Assembly: GCA_022749755.1 (NCBI GenBank)
Contig: CM040449.1
Span: forward strand, 5,661,157-5,725,156
Direction: 5' to 3'
Source of the DNA: Azadirachta indica
Lineage: Eukaryota > Streptophyta > Magnoliopsida > Sapindales > Meliaceae
Length of the DNA: 64,000 nt
Under the pieces are notes generated by a model that worked only from the letters and a program-made list of their open reading frames with translations, made no database searches and was not told where the DNA came from. Every line of letters starts with the position of its first letter. Within the stretch, counting starts at the first letter, position 1. Both the position numbers and the translations under genes were made by a program. This document shows positions 12,413 to 24,766 of the stretch, piece after piece.

Positions 12413-13130
12413 TTTAGTAATTATTAGTATGAAAATTATGTTACCGAGCAAAAGAGAAGTCTTCTAATCCTAATCCTAAGCCTAGGTTTTAGTTTCCATA
12501 TTCATGCGACAAGGCATGGTAGCACTGGCAGCACAGCTGTAAAAATACAAAATAATTGTAATTGTTGCTTTTCCAAAAACCAAAATAGGCTTTGAATCGC
12601 CATGACGTTTTATGTAGGCCCCCCTCGATCCCATTTTGATAAAGCGCGGAAATCGTGTGGGCTCCACTGTAATAAAAAACAGGTTAGCCCCACCCATGTA
12701 CCATCCCAGTGCTCCTTTGAAATCTGGTTGACAAACGGGTCAATGCATCTCTCTGTCTATCAAACCTTCCCCAGTACTGGTAAAGTTTTCCTCTTAAACT
12801 TGGAAGAAGATTTGACCTCAAACGCCGACGCCAATGCCAATGGCACTACATCATGGTCATGGGTAATTATGACTTTTTCTTCTTCAGTTTTATTGGGTTA
12901 TTATTATTATTCTTGATGTTGTTGTTGTTGTTGAAAAGAAGTCTCTGGAAATGGAGAAACGACAGAGAGCTATCAGCAGTTCCTCCTTAATTTCCTTTTG
13001 CATGAATGAGTGGGCGCCGCGAAAGGTGCATGGTCGGCAATGTCTTTTGGCACCAAAAGCGTGACAAGTCACGTGACCCAATTCGAAAGAAAAGCAATCT
13101 AATATGCATGTTATGCAATGCAATGTAAAT

Positions 13131-13155
13131 GGAATGGAATGGAATGGAATGGAAT
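13131..13155. repeat. (GGAAT)5 pentanucleotide repeat
   Basis: Five perfect GGAAT units followed by a partial sixth. It creates spurious Ser/Ile/Pro-rich ORFs on the minus strand. Confidence 0.9.
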
Positions 13156-13438
13156 GCCAATTCATCCATCCATCATCATCCATTTCTATTACTTTCGCGA
13201 AAGGAATAAACCAAACAAATCCAACCAATTAAATTGATTATGTGGAAAAATTGCAGTACTCTTCATCAAGAGTTTGTTTTGCTTAGATGTAAGATGTATA
13301 ATATTTAATTATAGTTCATTTTAATTGCTTTTCTTGATCTAGCTCCGCCTTTGCGAAACGTTATCTTTGAGGCAAGTCCAACTCCAGGCCAAGTAAACCA
13401 TGGAAAGCCTGTAGATTGTTGCGAGAAGCCGATCAATC

Positions 13439-13462
13439 ATATATATATATATATATATATAT
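13439..13462. repeat. (AT)n microsatellite
   Basis: Uninterrupted AT run in intergenic DNA. Confidence 0.9.
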
Positions 13463-16400
13463 CTAACGGAACTGATTAGTCGTGACTGTCTCACACCAAT
13501 GCCTTCAAACTTGCGTGTGAGAAGCCAATCACACCTATCTTTCTCCTCCTCATTGGCTGCTCTATCTTTATAATTTCAACCATCAGACGTACTATAGCAA
13601 TAGCTTTTCATTTAAAGAGATGTATAGATAAGCAGAGGAACATTGCGGAGGTTTTTTTATGTATTTATCTGATTTACCTCGAAATCTCGATATATTATTG
13701 AATAGAATAGGGTTTCCCAAGGAGGCAGAGCGAGTGAGCCCACTATTTAATGGACACCTTGTTAGCAGCAGCATAGCAGATTGCACTTGCACGTACAAAG
13801 AAATCCGCCCACCTCACCTGAACTCGCCTAATCAATCATCAATGGCATTGGCAGCTGCGAAACAATTCAGAACCAAGTGCATGCTTTCGTCTTAATTAGC
13901 TTCTCCCACTCCCATCATCCGCCTACAATTTTTTTTCTTCTTTTTCTGGTAAAAAAACAAAATCAGTCATGGTTTTCAGCCAATCGTGGAACATCCCCGA
14001 GCAATACAATTAGGTCAGGAAATTAAGTGAGCACGATGATAACTCAAATGTAAAACGATAGCAACCTATTAATCCTTATTACTAATTATTAATTAATTAG
14101 CTAACATTCGTATAAGGAATTTTACCTTATCATAATTAATTTGTTGGCTTGTAATATGCTCTCAATCAACCTCATACTCATTTGTAGTGTCAAATTGAGT
14201 GGGAATGAAGACTGGTGATTCTATTGTCAGTTGTCACGTACCCATCCTGGCCCTGCATCCCATGTGCACGCGATCGACCATCAGAATTATTAATTAAGCT
14301 GCCACTTTCAACAACTTTCACAAATTTAAAAAACCTGATTCGCATTTCAGATATCTATCTATCTACATATATATATATATATATAATACATACCCTTCTT
14401 GCTGTCTTTTAGAGGCTTACAAATTACCTCCATGAAAAATTCTTTATTTAACCTCGAGCTCTCGGATTTACATAACCATTGCAGAGGAACTGGAGCTAAC
14501 CTCTCTGTCACTCTCACAAACCTCTTCCGTTTTGGGCTTCAATCAGTCGACCGAAAAAAAAAAAAAAAAGCTCTGGGCCAACATAAGATGAAGTCCAATT
14601 TGGTTGGGCTTCGCCAATCAAAACTATGGGCAAGTGATATATAATTAGATGATGACACAGCCTTAAAATTAACCTGTTCTTCATTGCAGCAATTTTTAAT
14701 GGCTTTCTCTGGATTTAGTCCTGTAATATATGATATCCACGGAGGGGTGATCGTGGAGTACTGGGTCTGGAATGATGACAATGGGTGGGCCATAAAATTA
14801 TTAGTCATTAGCACAGCACATTTCCAAGAACATTATTGCGCTTGTGGACATCATTACCCCTTGCATTGCCTTTCTATCCCTATCATGTCATAACAAGTTA
14901 AAGAGATTGTGTCCCTCAAACTCAAATATACGATTTTTAAATACCAGTTTCGAGGGCTTGTTGCTCTCCACCGCCAGGGGCCCAATACTTGAATAAAAAC
15001 TAAACGGAATTGACAAATAATCCTAACAACTTAGGTTTTGCCAAGTTTACGAAGTCATATTCTGATCCCATTTTTTCTGACTTCAGTTATTTTAAGTGTT
15101 AATAATGCCAATTAATTTATTTTTCTAATTAAGCTTGAAGGTGAGGGTAGTAGTTTGGTGACTTTAATTAGCCGACAAAGTAAGGTTTCGACCAACGATT
15201 AGTCCTAATTACAACCATATCAAACCCCACCATCCCGCCTAATTAATTGAGTACTCGCATCGCATCAATTACATTTTCCACCTTTCTCTAAATTTTGATA
15301 CAATTATTATGCAAACCCATAACGATTAGATTACTTCATAGCAAGAGTTTAACAATACCCGGTAAAAAAAAAACCACAACCAACGTGTTTAACAAATATT
15401 GCTATTTCTCTCTTCCACCCAATTACTGAAATTTTCAAATTGATTTAATTTGATAAATTCTTCTAATACGTTATTATTAAAAAGTCTATATAGTTTTGAG
15501 AATCTAATTTTATAATTATATAATATTGCGTCCCACCCCAAAGGTGTTAAGAAGAAAGGACGAAAGGCCCCACGTTCCAAAGTATTGTTTGTCCAATTGC
15601 GTCTAGTGTGTGATGATCATTCGATGTCTGGGATCTTATCGATCAACTGCGAGTGTGTGTGTGGTGTGATGCATGAATCGGGAACTGGTGTATTCGGATT
15701 TGGATTTGTAACGAAAACAGAGAGTTGTTATTGAGATTCGAGATATAGAAATGTTTTTTAATGGATAGGAGAACTTGTACCGCATCACAGGCATACTGAA
15801 AGACAGCATTTTGAATCCATTTGTTTGACTTGGGACTTTTGGTTGTTGTTACATACAACGTCGTTTCATATCCAACTAAATTCTAGTCCATCCACTCCTA
15901 CCTCACCCTAATTGGCTTAGCTTTCAACCAACCCACCGATAATCGCGCAACTTTGATTAGTATTATTAAAACTAACTTTAAAATCAATTAAAATAGAATA
16001 GCACTTCGAAATTGAACAGAGTAATCAAAATGAAACTATCCTTACAAATTACGTGCAATTTCGTTACACTACATCCCTATTCATAAATTTAAAATATAAG
16101 TTAACAACTTAATGCACATTATTGAAAATGATTCTGCTTATCAAGTATGCTCTATCCCAATCCAAGCACTTGATTGTTTTGTAAAAGGCATAAAACAGCA
16201 AATGAGTGACGTGAACTTGAATTAATGCTTTGTAGTGGCAGAAATCATGAGACCTCTCATTAATTTCCCATTTCAGTAAACAGTAAAAAAAACCCAGTTA
16301 ATAAAAACCCAAATGTGAACGAAATTTTAAAAAGATAAAAAAAAAAAAAAAAAAACATGTTCTCAAAACATCAAAAGCAAAAATAGAATAAAGAACCGGT

Positions 16401-16492
16401 TACCGTGATTGGCGATGGGATTGAGAAGAAGTGTTGACGAAGCATAAACAAGCTAAGCTAGGCTAATGGACGCATTTGGAAAAAGAAAAGTG

Positions 16493-16516
16493 AGGCAGGC
16501 AGGCAGGCAGGCAGGC
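16493..16516. repeat. (AGGC)6 tetranucleotide repeat
   Basis: Six perfect AGGC units in a row. GC-rich for its surroundings. Confidence 0.9.
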
Positions 16517-17770
16517 TACTTATTTGTTGTATTGTCTATTTCAACCCAATAATATTTTATTTTAGACAAAAGTCAGGCAACATATAAATGCTTAGTCAAA
16601 TCTGTGCAAATAAAGCACCTCATTTCATGGCCCATTGGCATTGCTTTCCAGTTTCTACATTAAAATTTTAAAATATCTTTAACAGTATCACGGGCTAACT
16701 GAATGAAATTGAAAACTGTTTTTATGAAACATTTTGTTTTCATGCAGTTGATTTTATACTGTATTGTCCATATCCACAACTTGGGAGGAAGGGGAAATTA
16801 AAACAATTAATATGCTTGCTTCTTAATTTAATGAGGAAGCTGTAACTTGTAGGTCCGAGGATCGAGCAAGCCAGCAGTGCAACAAACAATAATTGGTAAT
16901 ATTATAAAGATAACAATTAATTGATACGAAGAAAGGGAATTATATATTTCTTTCAATTACTAAATGATATAAGCATTCGTTGTTATAACTAGATCATCAA
17001 ATCTTATTTTATATGAAAACTAATTGATATATTAGTTTACAATCATCAATAACTATAATTATTATGACAACCAAGGTTTGAAAATCCAACAACGTGAGCT
17101 TATTGTCATACTCCGAAGGCATAACTTGTGCGGACGCGGAGCAATACGGTCCGTGACATTATTCTTAATTTAATGCATTGATATTTATGAATGTTGAAAT
17201 TAATTAATTTATCAACTAAATCAATGATAAAACTTAAATATGAAAAGGATATTACACCCACCAAAATTAAGCAAAAATAAATAGACAAATCAAACTTGCT
17301 CAAACAAGTTATCTAAAAAGTGGATATTGAAATTGATATTGCAACTCAAAAAGAAAAAAAATGAAAAAACATTTATCACAATACAATGTGGGATGATAAT
17401 ATATTAATCTTTAATTTTAATAAAATTATAAATACAAACATAACTTTTTTTTTTAGTGTGTAGTAATAAATAAATTATTAGTAAGTGAATTGAAGTTAAA
17501 ATTTTTTTTGATTAAGATGTTGAAATTAAAATTACGCATATTATAAAATAAAATTACTTTATATTAAGTAAAAGAATGAATAAATTTTGTAAAACAATTA
17601 GTGTTTGCTAAATTATTTATTTTTTGTGTTTTATGAGGGATCAACGTTACAATTTCAAATGAAATTTAAATATTTGATTTTATTTATCGAATTTGATGAT
17701 AAATATGTGCTGTTTTTTTTTCAATAGATTCATGTATTTTACTTGTAATTTTATGAAAAAGACAGCCCTC

Positions 17771-18018
17771 TGTCACGCGCCCAGCGGAAAGGCACGTGCG
17801 GCACCCTCGTAGACCCCCATGTCGAGGGTAAGCCTTGTTATCCCGTCGCATATTTAACTGGTTTCGGCCTACCTTGGCCTCATCAGGAGGACGGCTTCAG
17901 TCCCCTCTACATGATAGCCCTTGAGACTGAAGCCGACTTTGCACCATGAAACATCAATGTGCTTGAGTTGTCACACCCCAGCACACCCAGCCAACATGCG
18001 ATTTCTCGTGCCGTAACA
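17771..18018 (-). repeat. TRIM LTR, left copy (3' LTR in element orientation)
   Basis: 248 bp, 99.6% identical by direct reading to the copy at 18492-18739. Contains perfect 11-bp inverted arms at 17892-17902 and 17925-17935 around a 22-nt loop. On the minus strand a TTAAATA near the middle could serve as a TATA element. Confidence 0.9.
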
Positions 18019-18477
18019 TTCTCCACCACCGAAAATCGTGCACGTCCTCGTGCACGCGGCCATCTTCAAATTTTTCGCCAGCTCAATTGGTAGACCATCG
18101 AGATCCTACCCTGCATGCCGCTCCACTCCATAACGCCCATCTCCTCCGGGCTAAGGAGACTCCCACAAAGAGAACACGATAACACCACGTCGTGCGGGCA
18201 CGCCATCCTCGACGTACGGTGGTAGCAGTGCTTGGCGTAGATGAGGCGCTATGCGGTTGCCTTTCAAACCACTATGCTCATCTTCCAGGAAGATCCCCAT
18301 ACCGCAGGACACAACATTGTGCGAGCACGCCCACATTCGGGGCTGCGTGGCGAAGGGTCACACAATAGACACCTCGTTTTCCCTCGCCCAATCTTACGGG
18401 CTAATATCCTCGGCCATCTCGGTGGATTCCCACAGGAGTCAGGAACGTAGCGAGATTTTGCGGAAATTCTCGTTCCT

Positions 18478-18489
18478 GCTCTGATACCA
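18478..18489 (-). other. TRIM primer-binding site
   Basis: The minus strand reads TGGTATCAGAGC, complementary to the 3' end of plant initiator tRNA-Met. It sits two bases inside the LTR at 18492-18739 and fixes the element's orientation. Confidence 0.85.
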
Positions 18490-18491
18490 TC

Positions 18492-18739
18492 TGTCACGCG
18501 CCCAGCGGAAAGGCACGTGCGGCACCCTCGTAGACCCCCATGTCGAGGGTAAGCCTTGTTATCCCGTCGCATATTTAACTGGTTTCGGCCTACCTTGGCC
18601 TCATCAGGAGGACGGCTTCAGTCCCCTCTACATGATAGCCCTTGAGACTGAAGCCGATTTTGCACCATGAAACATCAATGTGCTTGAGTTGTCACACCCC
18701 AGCACACCCAGCCAACATGCGATTTCTCGTGCCGTAACA
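18492..18739 (-). repeat. TRIM LTR, right copy (5' LTR in element orientation)
   Basis: 248 bp with the same hairpin arms as the left copy, at 18613-18623 and 18646-18656. A third copy of this sequence begins at 63877. Confidence 0.9.
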
Positions 18740-19310
18740 CCTCGCCCAATATAAAAGAGTTGCCTGGCTTCACCGCGAATGAGCTAATAAAATTATCACG
18801 GCCTTTCCCGCATGCTTAGCGAGCTGATTATTACGTATAATCTAATTACAAATAAATTGTATTTTATATGGGGTTTTGACCGTAGCACCACACACTTGAC
18901 CGTTGGTAACGGCGCCAACCCCGATACCTAAAGTGGTTTTTATGTGCGTCAGTGTCACACGCCGTTTCTTTTCCCGTAATAAGAAAAAGCAGGCAGTGTC
19001 TGTAGTTCGTCTTCTAAGGGCAGCCCATCCACAAATAAAATGAAAGAAAAGAGCGCAATAAAAAGGAGCCAAGTAAAGCACAGGAGGAGAAGAAGAAGAA
19101 GAATGCTATAATCCACTTAACTGCATTCTACAGTTCGTCTATCTCGGGGCAACTCAAACTTAATTATTTATTATTAGTACCATTTATGAGTGAACCCATT
19201 TGCTTATCCTAAACGGCATTCTCCATTATTCGTTTTTTTTTTTTTTTTTCCTTTTCTTTTTCTCACTCTGGCTCTTTCAGTTGCTTTCCCTTGTCTGTTA
19301 TTTTGAAAAA
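18740..19310. other. Upstream region of the DUF620 gene
   Basis: 571 bases between the TRIM element and the DUF620 start codon. It includes a T-rich stretch just before the ATG, likely 5' UTR. No coding sequence is supported. Confidence 0.5.
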
Positions 19311-21337
19311 ATGGAGAGAAAACAAGGCTTCTTTTCTGCGTTAAAAGAGGAGGTTGTTAGAGGGTTATCACCCGGCCGTTCTAGAGGGAAGAGTCCGGCG
19401 AGAAGTGGGTCCCCGATGTCGAGTTTAGTAAGGCGAAGAAGAGGTAGGACCAACCATCACAAACACGTGGCGCATCCCGAGCCTTTGATTATGAGATCGG
19501 GAAGTCTGAGGCCGGCGGAGGCCTTGTCTCCATTGAAGGAAGGACCCGATCCGGACGGAACGGATGGTGGTGATTCGAGGATAGAAGGTAGGTGGGCTCA
19601 CTGGATGAAGGGACAGCTTGTGAGAGCTCCTTCAGTTTCTGGGTCTGCGTGTAAACGGTCGGATCTAAGGTTACTGCTTGGAGTATTGGGTGCGCCGCTC
19701 TCGCCGGTTCACGTTAGCAGTGCTGAGCCTCTGCCTCATCTTAGCATCAAAGACACTCCAATTGTTAGTCTCTCCTTTCTTTGTTCATTACTCTGTTTAT
19801 ATTGTGTTACAGTTTAAGATGATGTCACTAAAAAATTTATACTAGATATGTGTTAAATGGTTAATAAATCAGTGAACTCCGAAGCTTTTTTGTTCTTATG
19901 CATGTTGAATTTTTTATTCTTTTAATCAAACTAAGTTTCTTTTTTCTTTTTTTTTTCCTGCACGTTGATCTTATTAAATATTTTTTATTTCGGCTCTGAG
20001 TTTTCTTAATTCTCGCTAAGGTTGTGGAAGAGAATTATTGTTTGGTGTCAAAAGAAGGGTGATTGAGTAGTTGAGTTGGCTTGGTTTTCTTATATGACCT
20101 TTCATATGTTTGATAAAATGCTCTGGTTTGAGATGGCTATTTGTTTTTTTCTTCCATCAATTATTTATCGTGAACAATTTTATTTGAAAGAAGAGAGAGA
20201 AACAATTGTTAAAGTAATCTTTTGATTGGCCTTGCTAAATGTGTTTTTTATGATTTGGGTTATGGTTGCAGGAAAGCTCATCTGCTCATATATATTACAG
20301 CAGTACACAGCAGCATCAGGGGGACAAAAGCTTCAAAACTCTATGCACAATGCTTATGCCATGGGAAGGGTAACAATGATAGCTTCTGAGTTTGAGAAGG
20401 GTAATAAGGTTACAAGGAGCAAGAATTCCTCCAAAGGTGCTGAGTCGGGTGGGTTTGTGCTGTGGCAAATGAATCCAGACATGTGGTATGTGGAGCTTGC
20501 TCTTGGTGGCAGCAAAGTTCATGCTGGTTGCAACGGAAAGCTTGTTTGGAGGCATACACCTTGGCTTGGTGCACATGCTGCAAAAGGTCCTGTTAGACCT
20601 TTGCGCCGTGCCCTTCAGGTGAAGCTGCTTGTCATTGCTCACTGTTTATTTTGTCGCTATTAGCTCCTTTCCATCCACCATGCTAAATGATTTCAACTCA
20701 ATTTTTTTCATAGGGTCTTGACCCCCGAACGACTGCAAGCATGTTTGTTAATGCAAGATGCATTGGGGAGAAGAAGATCAATGGAGAGGATTGTTTCATA
20801 CTCAAGTTATGTGCAGATCCTGCCACACTGAAGGCCAGGAGTGAAGGGCCGGCTGAGATCATAAGGCATGTTTTGTTTGGTTACTTCAGCCAGAAAACAG
20901 GGCTTCTTGTCCACTTGGAAGACTCCCATTTGACTCGCATCCAGAACAATGGAGGCGATGCTGTATACTGGGAGACAACAATCAACTCATTCCTTGATGA
21001 TTACAGGTCTGTTGAGGGAATTATGATTGCTCATTCGGGTCGTTCTATAGTGACCCTTTTCAGGTTTGGAGACACAGCAATGAGCCATACCAGGACCAGG
21101 ATGGAAGAAGCATGGGCAATTGAGGAAGTGGCTTTCAATGTTCCAGGCCTATCAGTAGACTGTTTCATCCCCCCTGCTGAAATAAGATTTGGTTCTGTCG
21201 GTGAAACTTGCGAGCTTACTCAAGGTCAGAGGATAAGAAGTATAGCGACTACGGCAGCACATCGAACCAAAGTTGCTTCATTGGATATGTCGCTTGACAT
21301 TGGTGTTAGTAACATCACTTGGAAGGCAAATGTCTAG
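19311..21337 (+). CDS. DUF620 family protein, frame break at the start of exon 2
   Basis: Three exons: 19311-19763, 20272-20618 and 20714-21337. The N-terminus is basic and Ser/Arg-rich; the conserved DUF620 domain covers most of exons 2 and 3 (for example GGFVLWQMNPDMWYVEL, NGKLVWRHTPWLG and AHSGRSIVTLFRFG). The family is plant-wide, annotated in places as putative lipase, with no proven reaction. Exon 1 ends in phase 0 after KDTPI. The conserved acceptor at 20271 gives the expected ESSSA, but the next conserved block, YILQQYTAASGG, is in another frame: exon 2 is 347 nt, one short of a multiple of three. An AG five bases downstream (exon from 20277) would restore an open frame at the cost of five or six residues. 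Length with that acceptor is about 472 aa. Otherwise intact. Confidence 0.88.
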
Positions 21338-21994
21338 GGAATGACAGATTGTGGCAACTTTTGTCACACGAGTAGGTCAGGTGTCTAGTTTTACTGCGCT
21401 GACGAAGTAGAAGCTCAACTTGTAAGGTAGGAGCTTGCTTGTTTGCAAGTTTTGGCATTGGATCAATGTCTCCTTGAAATTTGTAAATAGAGCACAATGA
21501 AATGTGGAGAATCCCCTAATGTTGCCAGGGCTTGGGTTAATAGTAGATAACATATCGAGGAAATCTAGCTGACGGAGGTTTGTTTTTCCATTTTCCTTCC
21601 TTGCATAGACAGGGTATCATTTGTCGATTAATATCTTATAACAAATCTTCTTCTGTGGTGGTACTGTTATAGTAAGTGATCAATCAATTGTAATCTCTGT
21701 AAAATCTTTTCTTGTGAAGATTTTTTAAGATACAACACTAGTGTAAAACTTGATCGACAACCACTTCAGCATGTAATTTTAGTCACAGTTCGAGGCTGTG
21801 ATTTTGTTCTTGGCGTAATTTTATGTGTAATTAAATATGCATCTGTTGGATCTCGTCGCAGCACATTAGTGTCGACAAGGAGATGATGGCAAACCGTATT
21901 AATTAAGAAGGTGAAAAGATGAAATGAAAGGGGCAGAATGGGGCTTGGTGACACGTTAGGCTATATTTATAATTTATTAGGATTTTAATAGATA

Positions 21995-22836
21995 CCTTCT
22001 CTAAAATTTGTAATTTTAATTTTTAAATAAAAAATTTAAGAAAAGATATATTTATTTATCTTGAACTATCAATTAATTATTTATTTTTACTTAAATGATT
22101 ATAATATTTTTAATTGTTTTAAAATAAAATTTAAAAAAATTAATTTTAATTTAATTGTTATTTAAAAAATTAAAATAATTAAAATTTTAATTAATGACAA
22201 TTATAATTATATTTATTTAAATTAAAAATTTATTTAATGATATTTAAAATTAACAATTTACTTATATTGATATTTTTTTTTTTAATTTTTCGTAATTACG
22301 TAATTTCATCAAATTTTTTATTTAAATTCGAAAATTTATATTTATTTTACAAGTCATAAAATTTATATTGAAGTATGAATTTAATTTGAATATATATAAC
22401 ATACATCTTATATTAAAGTGTTTTTATAAGAAGAATGGGGTTGGAAAGATTATAGAGTTGTTTAGTGAAATAAAAAAAAATTATTATTAAAGAATTTACA
22501 AAAGAGAGAAATAAGAAAAGCGTCTATTTTACGTATTGAAATTTGAAATTTGGATAAATATGATATATGAATAAAAATTAAATTCTTAATTTAAATAAAT
22601 ATTAAATAAATATAAATTAAAATTATCAAGTTAAATTATCACTAATTAAATTTTTAATTTCAATAAATATTAAATATACATAAATTAAAATTACCAACTT
22701 AAATTGTCATTAATTAAATTTTTAATTTTTAAATAAATATAAATTAAAATTATTTTTATTATATATATTGAATTTTAAAATAATTAAAGATATTATAATT
22801 ATAAATAAAATTAAATGATGAACAGTTTAGAGAAGG
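21995..22836. mobile_element. Possible AT-rich MITE with 11-bp terminal inverted repeats
   Basis: CCTTCTCTAAA at 21995-22005 is perfectly inverted at 22826-22836. The 842 bp between are extremely AT-rich. No target duplication is evident, so this could be coincidence in low-complexity DNA. Confidence 0.3.
22578..22757. repeat. 68-bp tandem repeat, about 2.6 copies
   Basis: Units at 22578-22645 and 22646-22713 plus a partial copy from 22714. All begin TTAAATT and carry the block ATAAATTAAAATTA. Lies within the AT-rich candidate element. Confidence 0.75.
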
Positions 22837-24721
22837 GAAGTGTACTTTTTTTTTTTTTTAAATTTTTATTTAAGTATTAAAATATCAGTCATTAGGAGTT
22901 TTGTGTTAACCCCCAATAATTTGCTTGATTGGGACGTTAAAGTAACCGACAGTAGACACCCTCCAATCAGCATATGTCGATCCTTCCATAACGTAACCAG
23001 ACAGGTAGGTATGCCAAAGTCTGACTGAGAGGCGCCTTTGATTACTAGAGTGGCTGAGGACGGACCGGTGGTTAGGGCAAGGTCTCTGATGCCCGGAATT
23101 CAATTTTTGATTAGTCATCCGCAGTTCATTGGGCCGAAATAGAATTGTTACCATGAAATACTACTAGATTTGACTCTGAGGCCCAAACACTGTTTACCAC
23201 AACCACAGCAACTTGTAATATGTGTTTTGGGCTCCGATCCTGTTGGTTACAAAATTCATGCAAATGTAATTGAGCTTATGGATCATTATATGATTTTGTC
23301 CAATGGAAAAGCAATTGGGCCTGTTTACGACTTCTTAATTTAGACGGAAATTAAAATTTGCGTAAAGGTTTTTTATTTTCAAAGATTTAATTCAATATTT
23401 TAATTAATTCTAATGGTTTCAAAAATATATTTAAAAGTCTTAATTTATTATAAAAAAATAACTATATCCTATATATTTATGTCAAGTAAATTAACTAAAT
23501 TAATAATAATAATATTTTGATAATATAATATATTTATGTAAAATACATTAATTAAATTAATAATAATAATAATATTTATAATATATTATTTTTTTTTAAA
23601 TTATTATATAAGGGTATAGGTAACTTTTTCTTTAATAAATTTATACTTTTAGAAATATTTTTTTAAACCATTAGAACTAATAAAGATATTAAACTGAACT
23701 TTTTGCATCAAAAATAACTTTATCCTTAAAATTTTGTCATTGTTCAAAATTGTACTAGCACATGGTTTCAACTTTCATATCTCTACAATCTTTATTCTAG
23801 CTCGTTTAGAAATAAAAATAAAAAAAAAAAAAAAAAAACTAGTTTTTTCTTTCTATATAGTAGTGGCATTATTTTCATTAAAAGTAAACAAAATTAGTAT
23901 GGTTTATTTTGGTGCATGCTAAGAATAATGAAAGGTATCAAGCACTGAGGAAGGGCTTGACATCTCATTTGGTAATCATTGCTAATATTTTACCTTTTCT
24001 TAAACTCAATCACTACATATTCTATCTGGTGCTGCTCCGTGGTTCCTATCTCCATGCATACAACAACCTTGGCGAAGGCTAAGACTTCCATTGAATATGC
24101 AAGGAAGCTGCATTATTGGCATTAATTCTAATTTTTTAGGTCGCATTTCGTGGTTAAATTATCAGAAATGCTCTCAATATTAGATAGAAAAAGTTTATTC
24201 ATTCATACCAATTTGGAGGTAGAATTCATAGACTCGTACAAGAAGTTTTCTCCGTGCACGTCAAACAGTATCAGTTCGCTGCTTATAATGATCGGGCTTA
24301 CTAAAAATATCTCTTCTAATTTCTTCCCCAGTTGCAAGTCCTGGAATAATTAAGTAATTGGCATTTTTGAACCATCTGAATATGAAAGCTTACAGCAGCA
24401 AAGCAAATATTTAATATCTTTAATTATCTTGATTACATAGTTCAGCGTGATTGGATTGCGTATCTAGCGTTCAGCGTTCATCATCATGAGCTTCTAAATA
24501 AAAGTAGTTACTTTACACGCCGATTATACCAGCAAGTAATAAACAAAACAAGTTTATATATGCACATTGCACCACATCAACAACACATAAATCATAATAC
24601 ATCACATTGATAAAAATAATCTCAATGATCGGCACATCTTAATACTTAGCTGGAAAAATTTTAATCTCAAGTACTAGTGCTGTTAATATAATGGAGACAA
24701 ACTGAATCCATTGTATCTGCT

Positions 24722-24725
<4 letters not shown>

Positions 24726-24765
<40 letters not shown>

Positions 24766-24766
24766 G
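24726..24766. repeat. (AT)n followed by (TGTA)n compound microsatellite
   Basis: AT run to 24752, then about three TGTA units. Confidence 0.85.

Larger units (their letters stand above)
11792..17770. other. Gene-poor intergenic region with microsatellites
   Basis: About 6 kb without a supportable gene. ORFs here are short, lack homology that I recognise and mostly come from simple sequence. Microsatellites are listed separately. The region beyond 16.9 kb becomes strongly AT-rich up to the TRIM element. Confidence 0.55.
17771..18739 (-). mobile_element. Complete TRIM-type LTR retrotransposon, 969 bp
   Basis: Two 248-bp direct repeats (17771-18018 and 18492-18739) flank a 473-bp internal domain. 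Read on the minus strand, each repeat starts TGTTACGG and ends CGTGACA, the TG...CA ends of an LTR. Two bases after the minus-strand 5' LTR lies TGGTATCAGAGC, the initiator tRNA-Met primer-binding site. A purine tract, GGTGGTGGAGAA, abuts the other LTR. Four bases (CCTC) are shared directly outside both ends and may be the target duplication. No gag or pol domain is seen, so the element is non-autonomous. Size, LTR length and PBS fit terminal-repeat retrotransposons in miniature. The two LTRs differ at a single base (17937 C, 18658 T), so the insertion is young. Confidence 0.9.

Noticed and set aside
12890..13228. 112-codon minus-strand ORF
   Set aside because: Its sequence is dominated by the translated GGAAT repeat and has no family resemblance.
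18264..18572. 102-codon minus-strand ORF inside the TRIM element
   Set aside because: It runs across the internal domain, PBS and LTR and shows no retroelement domain; an open frame in GC-rich non-coding DNA is expected by chance.
17771..18739. Cassandra-type element with 5S rRNA in the LTR
   Set aside because: I compared the LTR with the plant 5S rRNA internal promoter by eye and found no match.
22906..23154. Structured RNA gene in the GC-balanced stretch
   Set aside because: I found no tRNA, snRNA or snoRNA consensus boxes; only an unexplained unique sequence.
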